Source of the DNA: Sycon ciliatum
Lineage: Eukaryota > Porifera > Calcarea > Leucosolenida > Sycettidae
DNA length: 64,000 bases
Assembly: GCF_964019385.1 (NCBI RefSeq)
Contig: NC_088649.1
Span: forward strand, 19,677,052 to 19,741,051
Direction of reading: 5' to 3'
This document shows, piece after piece, positions 52,711 through 63,182 of this stretch. Position numbers and translations under genes: made by a program. Each line of letters starts with the position of its first letter. Positions within the stretch are counted from its first letter, which is position 1. Below the pieces are notes generated by a model. The model saw only the letters and a program-made list of their open reading frames with translations. It did no database searches and was not told where the DNA came from.

Positions 52711-52802
52711 GTTATGTACATGCATGATTGATTGATTGTAGTCAGTGCACTAAGTTGTGGTTATGTACATGCATGATTGATTGATTGTAGTCAGTGCACT
52801 TC
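52711..52802. repeat. Tandem duplication, ~50 bp
   Basis: Two copies of GGTTATGTACATGCATGATT plus TGATTGTAGTCAGTGCACT, separated by a few bases. Confidence 0.85.
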
Positions 52803-53655
52803 AAGTTTCATTTGCGCCTGCTGTACAGGCAATCCAGCATGTAATCAAGACACGCCAACACGCTTTAGCTAATTAGTGATGCAGTTCTGGCTAGCTACAT
52901 GTAGCTGGTGAAGACATGCGTTCAGGCTAAATATGCACGCATGCACGCTTTCTAACTTCGACTTGTTATCTCGCTAGTGATCTCAAACTTAACGTATCCT
53001 ATCCGAGCGCCTCTGTTCAAATCAGGTACAAGGTACAAGTACACACATGTACTTGCCCAAGCCCCCCTCGCCTCCATACACACACTTGGCTTGTGCTCAC
53101 ACTAATCAGGCAACAGCGATCGAGAACATTTTCATTAATTTTGGATCCACTCAGATCCAGATTTGGTATGGGTCCATGTTGCCTGATGGTGATGATGACC
53201 AAGTGAAACTCTGAGTTGCAACAGAGCTTCCCCTCTAACTCTCTCTCTTGTAAGGATCCATATCAACAATTATGTTTCGTTGGTTGGAACAACGACAAAG
53301 TTCAAAAATTTTAACACCATTATCATCAACATGATATCCGAAATTCATGAACCAGTTTTCGAGCGTTCCCCTCTAATGAATCATAAGTAACCAGAAGCAA
53401 TAAAACATAAGGATAAAGTAGCAACACAATGGTGTAACTAGTACAACTAGCGAAGAATTATGCACAAGCGGAGACAAGAAAAGGGAAAGACATAAAGGCA
53501 AGATGAGAAGTGAGACAAGAGGAACGAAAGCACACACTGAATAGAAACAAACTCCATCGTGAATTTTGGAGTTCTCTAATGATGATGAAGAGATTTGTTG
53601 CGACTTCGGCGATACTTGGGGAATTTTGTGTTCCCTGTTCGTTGGAGATCGCGCT
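52803..53655. other. No recognised features
   Basis: Short ORFs only. No TIRs or tails found. Confidence 0.4.
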
Positions 53656-53659
53656 TTTC

Positions 53660-53960
53660 CTGCCGACCTGAATTCTCACTTGACTCACTCACGACCGCCA
53701 TCCAGATCACACGAGAAGTCCATGGAACCTTCCACTCGGCAAACTTGCAAGACAGAACCACGCCTTGCTCAATACACAGTGTCCCAGGGAATTCACCCCT
53801 CATCAGTTGAACTTGAGTAGGCTGAGGAAGATTGTTCCAGAATATTGAGCACGTCTTGTAGGTTTGCCGAGTGGAAGGTCCCGATGGACTTCTCGTGTGC
53901 TCTGCATGGCAGTCGTATGTCACTCAGGTGAGAATTCAAGTCGGTGTTGTGTATAAGTTG
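53660..53960. repeat. Inverted pair of LTR-like repeat fragments
   Basis: 53660-53850 is a minus-strand and 53850-53960 a plus-strand fragment of the 10036/12415 family (GGTTTGCCGAGTGGAAGG on each), facing each other. Confidence 0.6.
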
Positions 53961-54430
53961 AAGTAACCACTGCAGCCGGACTTATGGTTGATAAATATGG
54001 TGGTAAAGAGTCTAAAGACACACCTGGCAATATGGCGCGGTAAACACACGCCTGCCCACACACGCTCTATAGGCTGCAAAGTTCTGGCACAGAGCTCTCC
54101 TTCTCACCACTACCACCACCATCAGTCCGCGCTGGCGCCTGGTCGATGCATGGTTGGCGGTATCCGGCATAGCAAGCTGGTACATCAAGAGGCTAGGCTG
54201 GTACATCAAATAGCGCATGGCACATAGAAGATGACACAGCAGCGACATAGCTTGATTGCGACGTACGTTTCGTCCCCGCTGGACTCATAAGGCAATCTTC
54301 TTCTTGAATGCCTTCATACGGAGCTTGACTCGGGAGAATGAAGTTGAAGACACCACTGCAGCTGTACGTATGGTTGATAAATATGGTGGTAAAGACCCAG
54401 GAGTGTTTTTACCACCATATTTATCAACCG
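53958..54430. repeat. Direct plus inverted repeats of a 25-bp motif
   Basis: ATGGTTGATAAATATGGTGG-TAAAGA occurs at 53982 and 54370 in direct orientation and inverted at 54406-54428, the last two forming a hairpin with a 14-base loop. The direct copies are preceded by similar CACCACTGCAGC sequence. This outlines a small duplication or MITE. Confidence 0.65.
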
Positions 54431-54434
54431 GTGT

Positions 54435-54933
54435 TGTGTATCTTGTAAAAGAGAAAAATGTCCAGTTGCACTCATTATTCTGGAAAGGAATAATTATTTT
54501 GAACAGTAATACATGTAGATCCTAAACCTCTGTCACAATACCAGTGCAACACTGCATACCAAAAGGCATTTTGACTCGGACAATGAAAATTAGCAGTGAT
54601 GATTTATCACTTCAAACGACAAGATTCTCCTTGCGCAGCCGAACTCATTTTCTATGACAGTTGGTGCAAATATGACTGACGTTTGGCCGGTAGTTCTTGA
54701 GGTTCACGGCAAGGGGAACGGTGTGAAAATGAATCTCTGTATACCGCTTGAGGTGATAACAGCAAGGTGCCATGTACTTCAAGTTCATAACCTATTGAGG
54801 GCTATCGTATGGCAAACAATTTATCGACTAGGTTTCTGTTCGCACCCTAGAACACGATATTAAAGCACACCTGAGAGCCAATCATTTTAGCGTCGTAGTT
54901 TTTGTCCACTGCTCCGTTGCAGCTCAGTGAGAA
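54435..54933 (+). promoter_or_regulatory. Shared 5' region of zinc-finger gene copies
   Basis: Non-coding block directly upstream of ATG 54934. It is conserved at 59735-60365 and 62384-62623, always oriented toward the zinc-finger family. It carries the phrases GAACTCATTTTCTATGACAG and AGGTGATAACAGCAAGGTGC. Conservation next to the coding start suggests promoter or 5' UTR, but it is also simply part of the duplicated segment. Confidence 0.45.
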
Positions 54934-55233
54934 ATGAAAGACTTTGAGGAGCCGACGTCTGACTGTTGTATGGATTCTAGTGACCTATCACCAATGCCGC
55001 CATTGATAAAGCCACGCAGGATAATGCTCAACCAAGGTTATAGAGAGTATGGTCCATCGTCTGTTCCATCATCTCCAAATTCGAGCATTGCCGAAGGAAA
55101 CACTGAGAAAGCGTCGTGTATGAGATCTGCTTCACTGGAAAATAGAGAAAATACGAGAAATGTTTGCCCTGACTTTACCAGTCTCCCAATCTCGGCTTCC
55201 CCACCATCTTGGATTAAATCTACGAGGAACACA
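54934..55233 (+). pseudogene. Zinc-finger gene copy A, N-terminal region
   Basis: From ATG 54934 (MKDFEEPTSDCCMDSSDLSP) an acidic, Ser-rich N-terminus of about 100 residues. It is nearly identical to the second copy at 62624. Similarity to copy C stops at 55233 (GAGGAACACA), where a LINE fragment is inserted. Zinc fingers follow the LINE at 55758. I infer a C2H2 transcription-factor-like gene with a low-complexity N-terminus, now interrupted. Function unknown. Confidence 0.55.
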
Positions 55234-55757
55234 AGCAAAAGACCTTTATTATGATCTGGCGTTGCTCGAATGGTCGGGCACGCAATGCACTGCAAGCCCT
55301 TCTGGAGCATCCCAGTACTCGAACAACGCGCGCACAACGCAGCTTGGGCCTTCGAGTGCCCAAATCTGCCTCCAAAGCCGGCCACGACCGTCCAATCGCT
55401 CGCGGGTCCATTTTATGGAACACCCTGCCATCCGACGTGCGTGGTATTACCCAGTACCACCAGTTCAAACAAGCCTGCCTCCCGTTCTGTCTTGCTAGCA
55501 GTAGCACCCACTACTGAACACTACAGGAATCTTTGAACGTTTGCACAGTACCAGTCATGTGCTGTTTACCGCCTCCCCGTTGTTGTATTCTAACGTTAAC
55601 GTTATTCATTGACTGAGCGTTCTTTGCTTTGTACTAAACCCTGCTATCATGTTAGGCTGTTTCCTACAATATTTTACTGTTTCCATTCGCTTCCATGTAA
55701 TTGGGTGACACCACCCGTTTGGTTCTGCGAATTCAAATAAAAATGTACCTACCTACC
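55234..55757 (+). mobile_element. LINE 3' fragment inside zinc-finger gene
   Basis: The plus frame contains RARNALQALLEHPSTRTTRA, DRPIARGSILWNTLPSDVRG and YHQFKQACLPF, a LINE ORF2 C-terminus. The 3' UTR ends AATTCAAATAAAAATG and a (TACC)n tail at 55741-55757. 5'-truncated. Confidence 0.75.
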
Positions 55758-56147
55758 TACTTTCGTGAGCATGAATGTGTTCATACTGGAGAGCGACCAT
55801 TCCAGTGTGATGTATGCGGGACGTCTTTCTCTCGATCAAGCCGTCTACGTAATCATAAACGTACTCATACTGGAGAGCGACCATTCGAGTGTGATGTATG
55901 CATGACGTCTTTCACTCGAGCACGCCTTCTACGTAATTATAAACGTAAACATACTGGAGTTAGAGAGCGACCATTCGAGTGTGATATATGCGGGATGTCT
56001 TTCACTCGACCAGGCAGCCTATGTGAGCATGCACGTGCTCATGCCGTAGAGAGACCGAACCCATGTAAGACATGTGGCATGTCGTTTACAAAATCGGGGC
56101 ATTTAAGAAGGCATGAAGGTCTTGGGACGTGCATCAAGTTTTCGTAG
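55758..56147 (+). CDS. C2H2 zinc-finger array (copy A, partial)
   Basis: The frame is open through the LINE tail into EHECVHTGERPF, the end of a finger whose first half is missing. It continues with four fingers: CDVCGTSFSRSSRLRNHKRT (intact), CDVCMTSFTRARLLRNYKRK (first His is Tyr), CDICGMSFTRPGSLCEHARA (intact), CKTCGMSFTKSGHLRRHEGL (ends in Cys instead of second His). Linkers are the classic HTGERPF type. Sequence-specific nucleic-acid binding is the family role. The stop at 56145-56147 is followed by a 3' region also present after the degenerate array at 59110. The chance that the upstream part is still spliced around the LINE is low. Confidence 0.75.
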   Translation, partial: YFREHECVHTGERPFQCDVCGTSFSRSSRLRNHKRTHTGERPFECDVCMTSFTRARLLRNYKRKHTGVRERPFECDICGMSFTRPGSLCEHARAHAVERPNPCKTCGMSFTKSGHLRRHEGLGTCIKFS

Positions 56148-57400
56148 ACACAAGCAAGAGAGGGTGTGTATGTAAGGTAGGGATGTGCACATAGTATATG
56201 TATGGAAAAAGAAAGAAAAAAGAGACATTGACCATTGTGTTGCGAAATTGTACTACGAGTATGATTTACGCATGTTGTTGTATTTGGTTCTTGTCTTGTA
56301 GAGTCCAGTGTCTGATGTCATAATTATACTGGCAGAGGGTGAGAATCTGCTTCCGTCTGTGTGAGCGTGACTGTCTAGTGAATGCTGTACATGCGCAGTG
56401 CTAGTTTGGTCTGGGAATGAGAGTCATGTGTGATTCGTCCGTGGTCTGGTTGTCTTGGTCCTTGTCATGTGGTCTGTACGTATGCTATTGGTCGTCTCGA
56501 TTTCTCGTCGCTTTATTACGGTTTGTTCTTTTTTGTTTCTTCTTGTCTTTTCCGGTTTGTCTTTTTCCTTTGTCTTTCGTTTCACCTTTTTTTCGTCTAT
56601 CACCTCCTATGCCATTTCCGTTTGTATAAGAACTTCAATTAATTAAGAAGTCAGAAACTCTACCAAGTTGTTTGCGTTGTTGTGTGACAGGGGCCAGGGG
56701 GAGAAGGCATTACTATTTCAATAGTATGCGTTCGTAGCAGTTGAAAGAAGTTTAGTCCATGATGCTATTCAGTGCTAGTGGTGAAACGAATATACCGAAT
56801 GTTCGAATATTCGTTCGCTTTGACACATTCGGACGAATATTTCTCATGGCGAATATTCGTTCACCCGGTATGCAGAATCAACCGGGAGACTTCAAACTTT
56901 CGTAACTTCGTGAATACTTGACCGAATCGCTTCATTGAAAGATCAATCGGCATTATCATACTCTCAGCTGTTGTTAAGAAGCCACCCGAACGCAATCCGA
57001 GGTCCTGGAGGGGAGGTATGGTGCTCAAAGGAAAATCACGTCTCAAGCTCAAGCTGTTTTTTTGAGCCTGTGAAAGGCACTTCAGCTGCGGATTTTTGTG
57101 AAAATGACCTAGAAATGATGGAGAAATATATGCCTTCATTCGCCCTGCCCTAATACAATGTGCACCATGGAGTTCTGCATTTTTAAATGTTGTGTTCTAT
57201 CCAAGAGTTATGTCTTCATGTATACGGCAGTAGTGTGCTGCTGGCGGCCAGCATCCAACAATGAACAGGAACAACAATGAACTTTGCTAGGATCAGGGTG
57301 GACCTATTTTGAACCAAAAGACTTTATTGCAGTAGCGATGAACTTGGCCATGTTCAAATCAGGTCTAAGGTATTATATAAACATGTACATACATGACTTA
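56148..57400. other. 3' flank of zinc-finger copy A
   Basis: No gene. Segments at 56150-56210, 56730-56780 and 57160-57345 match 59090-59150, 59170-59215 and 59287-59460, showing that the flank was duplicated with the gene. A TTCGAATATTCG-rich patch lies at 56795-56865. Confidence 0.5.
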
Positions 57401-59040
57401 TACTTGCCTCCGGGACGCCTTGCACTCGATCAAGCAGTCTAGAGACTCGTGCCGTAGAGAGACCGCACGCATGTAAGATATGTGGCACGTCGTTCACAAA
57501 ATCAGTCCATTTAAGAAGGCATGAACATCTCCATTCTTGAGTGAGACTTTTTACCTGCTAGACTTGATTGCGGACTGCTGTTCACAATGTCCTCCCATCT
57601 ACGCAGGCATAAGCGTATAAACTCTCGTAGAGACTCATGCGGTAGAGGGACCGCACTCATGTAAGATATGTGGCACGTCGTTCACAAAATCCGTCCATTG
57701 AGGAAGGCATGAATCTCTCCATTCTTGCGGGAGACGTTTTACCTGCAAGACTTGATTGCGGACTGCTGTTCACAATGTCTTCCCATCTACGCAGGCATGA
57801 GCGTATAGACTCTCGTAGAGACTCATGCCGTAGAGAGACCGCACTCATGTACGGTATGTGGCACGTCGTTCACAAAATCCGTCCATTTAAGAAGGCATGA
57901 ACATCTCCATTCTAGAGGGAGACTTTTTACCTGCAAGACTTGTTTGCGTACTGCTGTTCACAATGTCCTCCCATCTACGCAGGCATGAGCGTATAGACTC
58001 TCGTAGAGACCAATGCGGTAGAGGGACCGCACTCATGTAAGATATGTGTCACGTCGTTCACAAAAGCGGTCCATTGAGGAAGGCATGAACATCTCCATTC
58101 TTGAGGGAGACTTTTTTACCTGCCAGACCTGATTGCGTACTCAGTCACTACTGCTGTTCACGATGTCCTCCCATCTACGCAGGCATGAGCGTATAGACTC
58201 TCGTAGATTTATTCGCTCATGCATAACCTTCCTAGAGGCTCCCGTAAGAAGACCATAGGTCTGTGGGAAACACCCTAGTAAAATAAAAGTTAATAATAAT
58301 AATAATAATAATATTGACTGGTTTGAGGGAAAGAGACAAACGGGAAAAGTCTGAAGAAAAAATTGACTGTCACCACCAGGACTCGAACCAGGGACCCTCG
58401 CTTGTAGCCAGCGATGCTCTAACCACTGAGCTATGGTGTAGTCGTCATCCCAGCAGAGGCCGTTCAACATTTTCTTCAGACTTCGTAACTCACACTTCCT
58501 GTGAATCCACACAGGCGGGTGGGACGCAGCCCTCACTGTAACCCACACACTTCACGTACAAACTAGCACGCGGGGAGCCCCAAGTCATAAAATATTGACT
58601 GGTTTGAGGGAAAGAGACAAACGGGAAAATAATAATAATAATAATGGAGAATCATGCGGTAGAGAGACCGCACTCATGTAAGATATGTGGCACGTCGTTC
58701 ACAAAATCGGTCCATTTAATAAGGCATGAACATCTCCATTCTGGAGTGAGACTTTTTACCTGCAAGACTTGATTGCGTACTGCTGTTCACAATGTCCTCC
58801 CATCTACGCAGGCATGAGCGTATAGACTCTTTGTAGAGACTCATGCCGTAGAGAGACCGCACTCATGTAGCATATGTGGCACGTCGTTCACAAAATCGGC
58901 CCATTGAGGAAGGCATGAACGTCTCCATTCTTGAGGGAGACTTTTACCTGCAAGACTTGATTGCGTGCTGCTGTTCACAATGTCCTCCCATCTACGCAGG
59001 CATGAGCGTACATGTATACGTACCAGAGAACATCCGTAAT
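57400..59040 (+). pseudogene. Degenerate zinc-finger array (copy B)
   Basis: About six tandem units of ~180 bp, each coding in shifted frames for two fingers: ERPHSCKICGTSFTKSVHLR then, after a frame break, CGLLFTMSSHLRRHERI. Every unit carries the same frameshift and stop positions between the two fingers, so the decay preceded or accompanied the tandem expansion. A tRNA SINE lies at 58313-58488. The 3' end (GCATCAACGCTCCGTAGACA) matches the end of copy A. Confidence 0.7.
58313..58488 (-). mobile_element. tRNA-derived SINE, copy 2
   Basis: Same element as 13142-13315: box B GGTTCGAGTCC, box A TAGCTCAGTGGTTAG on the minus strand, and an (ATT)n tail on the left. Inserted within the degenerate zinc-finger array. 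A tail fragment recurs at 58592-58645. Confidence 0.75.
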
Positions 59041-59109
59041 GTGAAAAGTGCGCCTAAGGTCTTCGGACATGCATCAACGCTCCGTAGACACAAGCAAGAG
59101 AGTCTGTAT

Positions 59110-59730
59110 GTAAGTTAGGGATGTGCACATAGTATGAAGAAAAAAAGAAGAAGAAAAAAAACAGATTTAGTATACGTTAGTAGCAGTTGGAAGAACTTCA
59201 GTCCATGACACTATTCACACAAGCCTTGTCGTATTTCTGCACGCCATAGTCTAGATGATAACAGTCCAGCATCGCATCCTAATGTGCAGTATGCAGTTCT
59301 GTATTTTGAAATGTTGTCTTATATTCAAGAATCTGATCTTCATGCATACGAAAATAATGACTGCTGCTGACGCCACTGAAAGCATACAACAATGAACATG
59401 GGTTACCGTCACTTTGCTAGGATCAGGGTGGATCTTTTTTGAACTAGAGGATTTTGCTCCCGTAGCTAGGAGACTTGACGTTGCAAACCAACCTTCTCGA
59501 TGGATTGTTAGTGGAAGCTTCCTTCCTGCTGTTTAAGTTTTTTTCTTCTACGCTTTCGCCTTGATCCAAGACGGCCTTCTGAAATCGACTTTTCCAACTT
59601 TCAAACTGGCATTATGGAGTAGTGTGAGCATTATAAGTGGCATTATATCCTCATTATTACGAGCATTGCCTTTAGGATTATCGCAGCAAACAACTAGAAT
59701 TACCCGCCCATACCCACACTTCACTGAACC
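59110..59730. other. 3' flank of copy B
   Basis: Duplicated flank sequence as described for 56148-57400; nothing else recognised. Confidence 0.45.
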
Positions 59731-59734
59731 GTAT

Positions 59735-60365
59735 CTTGTAAAAAAAAATGTCCAGTCACACTCTCTAATCTGAAAAGGAATATTTCTGGGAGTAATACTA
59801 GACCCTCAACGTCTGTCAGAATAGCAGTGCAACACTGCATACCCAAGGGTGTTTTTTTTACTTGGACGATTAAAAGTAGCAGAGGTGATTTTCACTCCAG
59901 ACGACACGATTCTTTTTGCGCAGCCGAACTCATTTTCTACGACAGTTGGTGCAAACATGATTGAAATTTGGCCTGTAGGGTTGAACCTCACGGCAAGGCG
60001 AACGGTGTTTTTTATTTTATTTTTATCTTTTTTTTTACTATTGAACACTCACGGCATGATGAGCTTAAATGAAGAGGAGAACTCGACGCAATGGTACATA
60101 TCCAGGAGGACGGAGTGGGTGGGACCTGGGAAGCTCAGCCCACCAAGGGTCTCGGCATCACAGCTGCACATGTGCACCAAAGGAAACAAAATGGGGAGTG
60201 GAAGGGCGGGGAGCAGGAGAGTGTGAAAATGAATCACTGTCTCTTTAACGCTTGAGGTGATAACAGCAAGGTGCCAAGTACTTCAAGTTGATAACCAATT
60301 GAGGGCTGTGGTATAGCGAACAATTTATGGGCTACGATTCTGCTTACACCCTAGAACATGATAAT
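59735..60365 (+). repeat. Zinc-finger 5' region, orphan copy with insertion
   Basis: Matches 54435-54860 (ACGACACGATTCTTTTTGCG, ACAGTTGGTGCAAACATGAT) but is split at about 60007-60222 by about 215 bp with a T-rich start (TTTTTTATTTTATTTTTATC). This is probably a minus-strand LINE or SINE 3' fragment with A-rich tail. No coding start follows: it is cut at 60366 by a foldback-head fragment. Confidence 0.6.
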
Positions 60366-60432
60366 GGGAGAGCTTGGAAGCACAGGGCCCTACGAAATTC
60401 TTTTTTGCCTAGCTCATCGTGCATGTTATTAG

Positions 60433-60764
60433 TGTTAGGCTCACAAGTAATTACATATAGTTCACATTCATTAGTTCATGCATTATTCATTTTGCCAGGT
60501 TAGCTACTTGCGCGCCCATGTTTGCCATAGCTACCCAGGTCCTTCATATTGCGTTGCTTCTCTCTTCAACTCTCTCTCTTCAGTAAGCCCTCTTCAATAA
60601 TCTCCCTCTTCAATAATCACCAAGTAAGTGTTTCGTTCGTCCTGGTCTTAGTCGTCTATAATAAATGTCTCTAATTAATGTCGTTCCACCAACATACCTG
60701 TTCCCGTTGTTTCCGTTGTCAGTTGTCCTAGTGAACAAGAAATGTCTCTTGTTCTTACTCAACA
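60433..60764 (+). mobile_element. Solo LTR-like sequence
   Basis: Starts TGTTAGGCTCACAAGTAATT and ends TTCTTACTCAACA, giving TG...CA ends and a TGTT/AACA inverted terminus. A sequence like a Lys-tRNA primer-binding site begins one base downstream. No second LTR or internal coding region was found, so it is a fragment. Superfamily (Gypsy or BEL) cannot be told. Confidence 0.5.
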
Positions 60765-60765
60765 T

Positions 60766-60828
60766 CGGCGCCCAACGTGGGGCTCGAACCCACGACCCTA
60801 AGACTAAGAGTCGCATGCTCTACCGACT
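60766..60828 (-). tRNA. Partial tRNA-Lys(CTT)-like sequence at PBS position
   Basis: On the minus strand, about 60 nt match the 3' three-quarters of eukaryotic tRNA-Lys: D-stem end TCGGTAGAGCATG, anticodon loop CTCTTAG, T-arm GTGGGTTCGAGCCCCAC and acceptor GTTGGGCG. The 5' quarter is missing. The anticodon stem has mismatches, so no functional tRNA can form. It begins where an LTR element carries its primer-binding site, but a PBS normally covers only about 18 nt. A truncated tRNA pseudogene is the alternative. Confidence 0.6.
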
Positions 60829-60904
60829 CTGGGTTCCCTTCTTCTACATGCGCAGTAGCTCAGTGCTTTCCACGTGCGGTCACACTGTTGTTGGCCCCTT
60901 CCCA

Positions 60905-61444
60905 GTCTGTTTCTGCTCCATCTTTCCCACACGCTAGGATGCACTTTGGCTCCTTGCACATTGTGCTTGAGTTACATCTTATTCAGTTGTTTCCGGCTGC
61001 TTCAATTTGTGCTTGAGTTACATCCTATTCAGTTGTTTCCGGCTGCTTCAATTTGTGCTTGAGTTACATCTTATTCAGTTGTATCCGGCTGCTTTAAATT
61101 GTGCTTGAGTTACATCTTATTCAGTTGTTTTCTGCTGCTTTAAGCGGAGGCAATGGGTGACGAGTGGGGTTCCGGTCTGTTTCTGCTCCATCTTTCCCAC
61201 ACGCTAGGATGCACTTTGGCTCCTTGCACATTGTGCTTGAGTTACATCTTATTCAGTTGTTTCCGGCTGCTTCAATTTGTGCTTGAGTTACATCTTATTC
61301 AGTTGTTTCCGGCTGCTTCAATTTGTGCTTGAGTTACATCTTATTCAGTTGTATCCGGCTGCTTTAAATTGTGCTTGAGTTACATCTTATTCAGTTGTTT
61401 TCTGCTGCTTTAAGCGGAGGCAATGGGTGACGAGTGGGGTTCCG
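60905..61444 (+). repeat. Tandem duplication of KH-gene 5' UTR and start, 270-bp period
   Basis: Two units (60905-61174, 61175-61444). Each contains four ~47-bp subrepeats of TTGTGCTTGAGTTACATCTT and ends with the start region AATGGGTGACGAGTGGGG. Start codons are therefore present at 61153 and 61423. The single-copy version flanks the KH gene at 38667 on the other strand. Confidence 0.85.
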
Positions 61445-62186
61445 GAGGCGGCGGCTTCGGTAGCAGCGGAAATGACAGTGGTTTTGGAGGAGCCAATGGC
61501 GGTTTCGGAGGTGATGGTGGCTTCGGCGGCGGAGGACTTGGGAGAGGTCGTGGCCGTGGATGTAGCCGTGGCGGGGGTCGAGGTGGCGACTCCAAAATGA
61601 ATTCGGTTGTGGCAGTAGCTCAGGTGGATTAGGTGGTGGTGGCAGCAGCTCTGCTGGTGGTGACAATATTGTCCAGGTTCCGTCAGGTGATGTTCGCAAG
61701 ATCATTGGCAAGGGCGGTAGTAAGATCAAGGAAATCCAGGATACTAGCGGTGCCCACGTTAATATCAAGAAAGACTCGGCTGGTGAAATGACGGATGTTG
61801 AGTTGGAAGGTGCTGATGTCCAGGTTGCTAAGGCGAAGGAACTCATCCAGGCCTGCATTGCTGGGGGTGGTGGCGGTGGAAGCTATGGTGAGCCAATTAT
61901 CACGAATGTCCCTGCCGGTGATGTAAGAAAGCTCATTGGTCGCGGCGGTAGCATGATTCGTGAGCTGCAAGATAACAGTGGTGCTGGAATCAACATCCAA
62001 AAGGACGCCGAGGGTGATACCGTTGAGGTTGAACTGAAGGGATCGACTGACTCCACTGCCAAGGCAAAAGAGGCCATCCAGCAAGTTCTTGCTGGAACTT
62101 ACAAGAGCACTGGTGGTGACAGTGGCGGCTTTGGTGGCGCAAGGTCTTTTGGAGCAGGTACCGGCAGTTCTTTTGGAGCAGGTACA
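61423..62186 (+). pseudogene. Truncated KH-domain gene copy 2
   Basis: Close paralogue of the 38666-37275 gene: Gly-rich start MGDEWGSGGGGFGSSG, then KH1 (IIGKGGSKI) and KH2 (LIGRGGSMI), and the linker up to GTGSSFGAGT. Compared with copy 1 there is a frame-changing indel at CCAAAATGAATTC (61591 on) that leads to a stop at 61630-61632. Further on the KH1-KH2 frame is open again. It is cut before KH3 at about 62186, where LINE sequence begins. It lacks all helicase sequence. Confidence 0.82.
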
Positions 62187-62378
62187 TGGCTGGACTCGGG
62201 GATTACGGTGCCTTTCCAGGTGATGCTGGGGATCACGTCCAGTTGCGCAGTAGGTCGTCTGAGCAGCAGTAGCTGAGACCTTTTGGCATTCAGCACCAGT
62301 CCCCGCTCGCTGAGGAAGTCCTCCAGATTAAAGAGATCTGTCTGCAGCATTCTGAGCACGGTTGAAGCCTTGCGACCA
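62187..62378 (-). mobile_element. LINE RT fragment
   Basis: Minus frame reads TDLFNLEDFLSERGLVLNAK and then LLLLRRPTAQLDVIPSI, a segment just after the RT catalytic box. No tail, flanked by unrelated sequence on both sides: a piece caught in a rearrangement. Confidence 0.65.
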
Positions 62379-62383
62379 ATGAG

Positions 62384-62623
62384 TTCTTGAGGTTCACGGC
62401 AAGGGGAACGGTGTGAAAATGAATCTCTGTATACCGCTTGAGGTGATAACAGCAAGGTGCCATGTACTTCAAGTTCATAACCTATTGAGGGCTATTGTAT
62501 GGCAAACAATTTATCGACTAGGTTTCTGTTCGCACCCTAGAACACGATATTAAAGCACACCTGAGAGCCAATCATTTTAGCGTCGTAGTTTTTGTCCACT
62601 GCTCCGTTGCAGCTCAGTGAGAA
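62384..62623 (+). promoter_or_regulatory. Zinc-finger 5' region, copy C
   Basis: Near-identical to 54692-54933, starting GTTCTTGAGGTTCACGGCAA and running to the ATG at 62624. Confidence 0.45.
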
Positions 62624-62907
62624 ATGGAAGACTTTGAGGAGCCGACGTCTGACTGTTGTATGGATTCTAGTGACCTATCACCAATGCCGCCATTGATAAA
62701 GCCACGCAGGATAATGCTCAACCAAGGTTCTAGAGAGTATGGTCCATCGTCTGTTCCACCATCTCCAAATTCGAGCATTGCCGAAGGAAACACTGAGAAA
62801 GCGTCGTGTATGAGATCTGCTTCACTGGAAAATAGAGAAAATACGAGAAATGTTTGCCCTGACTTTACCAGTCTCCCAATCTCGGCTTACCCACCATCTT
62901 GGATTAA
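62624..62907 (+). pseudogene. Zinc-finger gene copy C, N-terminal part 1
   Basis: ATG 62624, MEDFEEPTSDCCMDSSDLSP: the same acidic, Ser-rich N-terminus as copy A with few substitutions. The frame reaches PSWIK at the TTAA target of a DNA transposon (62908-63827). It resumes in frame after the element at 63832. If the element were spliced out or absent in other individuals, the gene would be open. Confidence 0.6.
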
Positions 62908-63146
62908 GGTGGCCCTCTGAGCTTTGGGGGTCAAAAACCCGACCTTCTTGGATTGCTCCCAAAGTGCAGTCAAATCCTTCCTATATCATCCAAGAACACA
63001 CAAAAAAATTTGAGGGCGATATTCAAAGCCGTTCCGGAGATATAGCCGCCTGAACATAGGTGAATACATGTGAAATTTCGAAATAATAATAGTAAATTCC
63101 AATAATTGCAAGTTGGTTTAAAAATTTCATACAGACATACACACAA

Positions 63147-63182
<36 letters not shown>

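Noticed and set aside
55038..55385. Minus-strand 115-codon ORF
   Set aside because: Antisense to the zinc-finger N-terminus and the LINE fragment; no domain.
57400..59000. CRISPR-like regular repeats
   Set aside because: Units are ~180 bp, coding-derived zinc-finger repeats without spacers; a eukaryotic context also argues against CRISPR.
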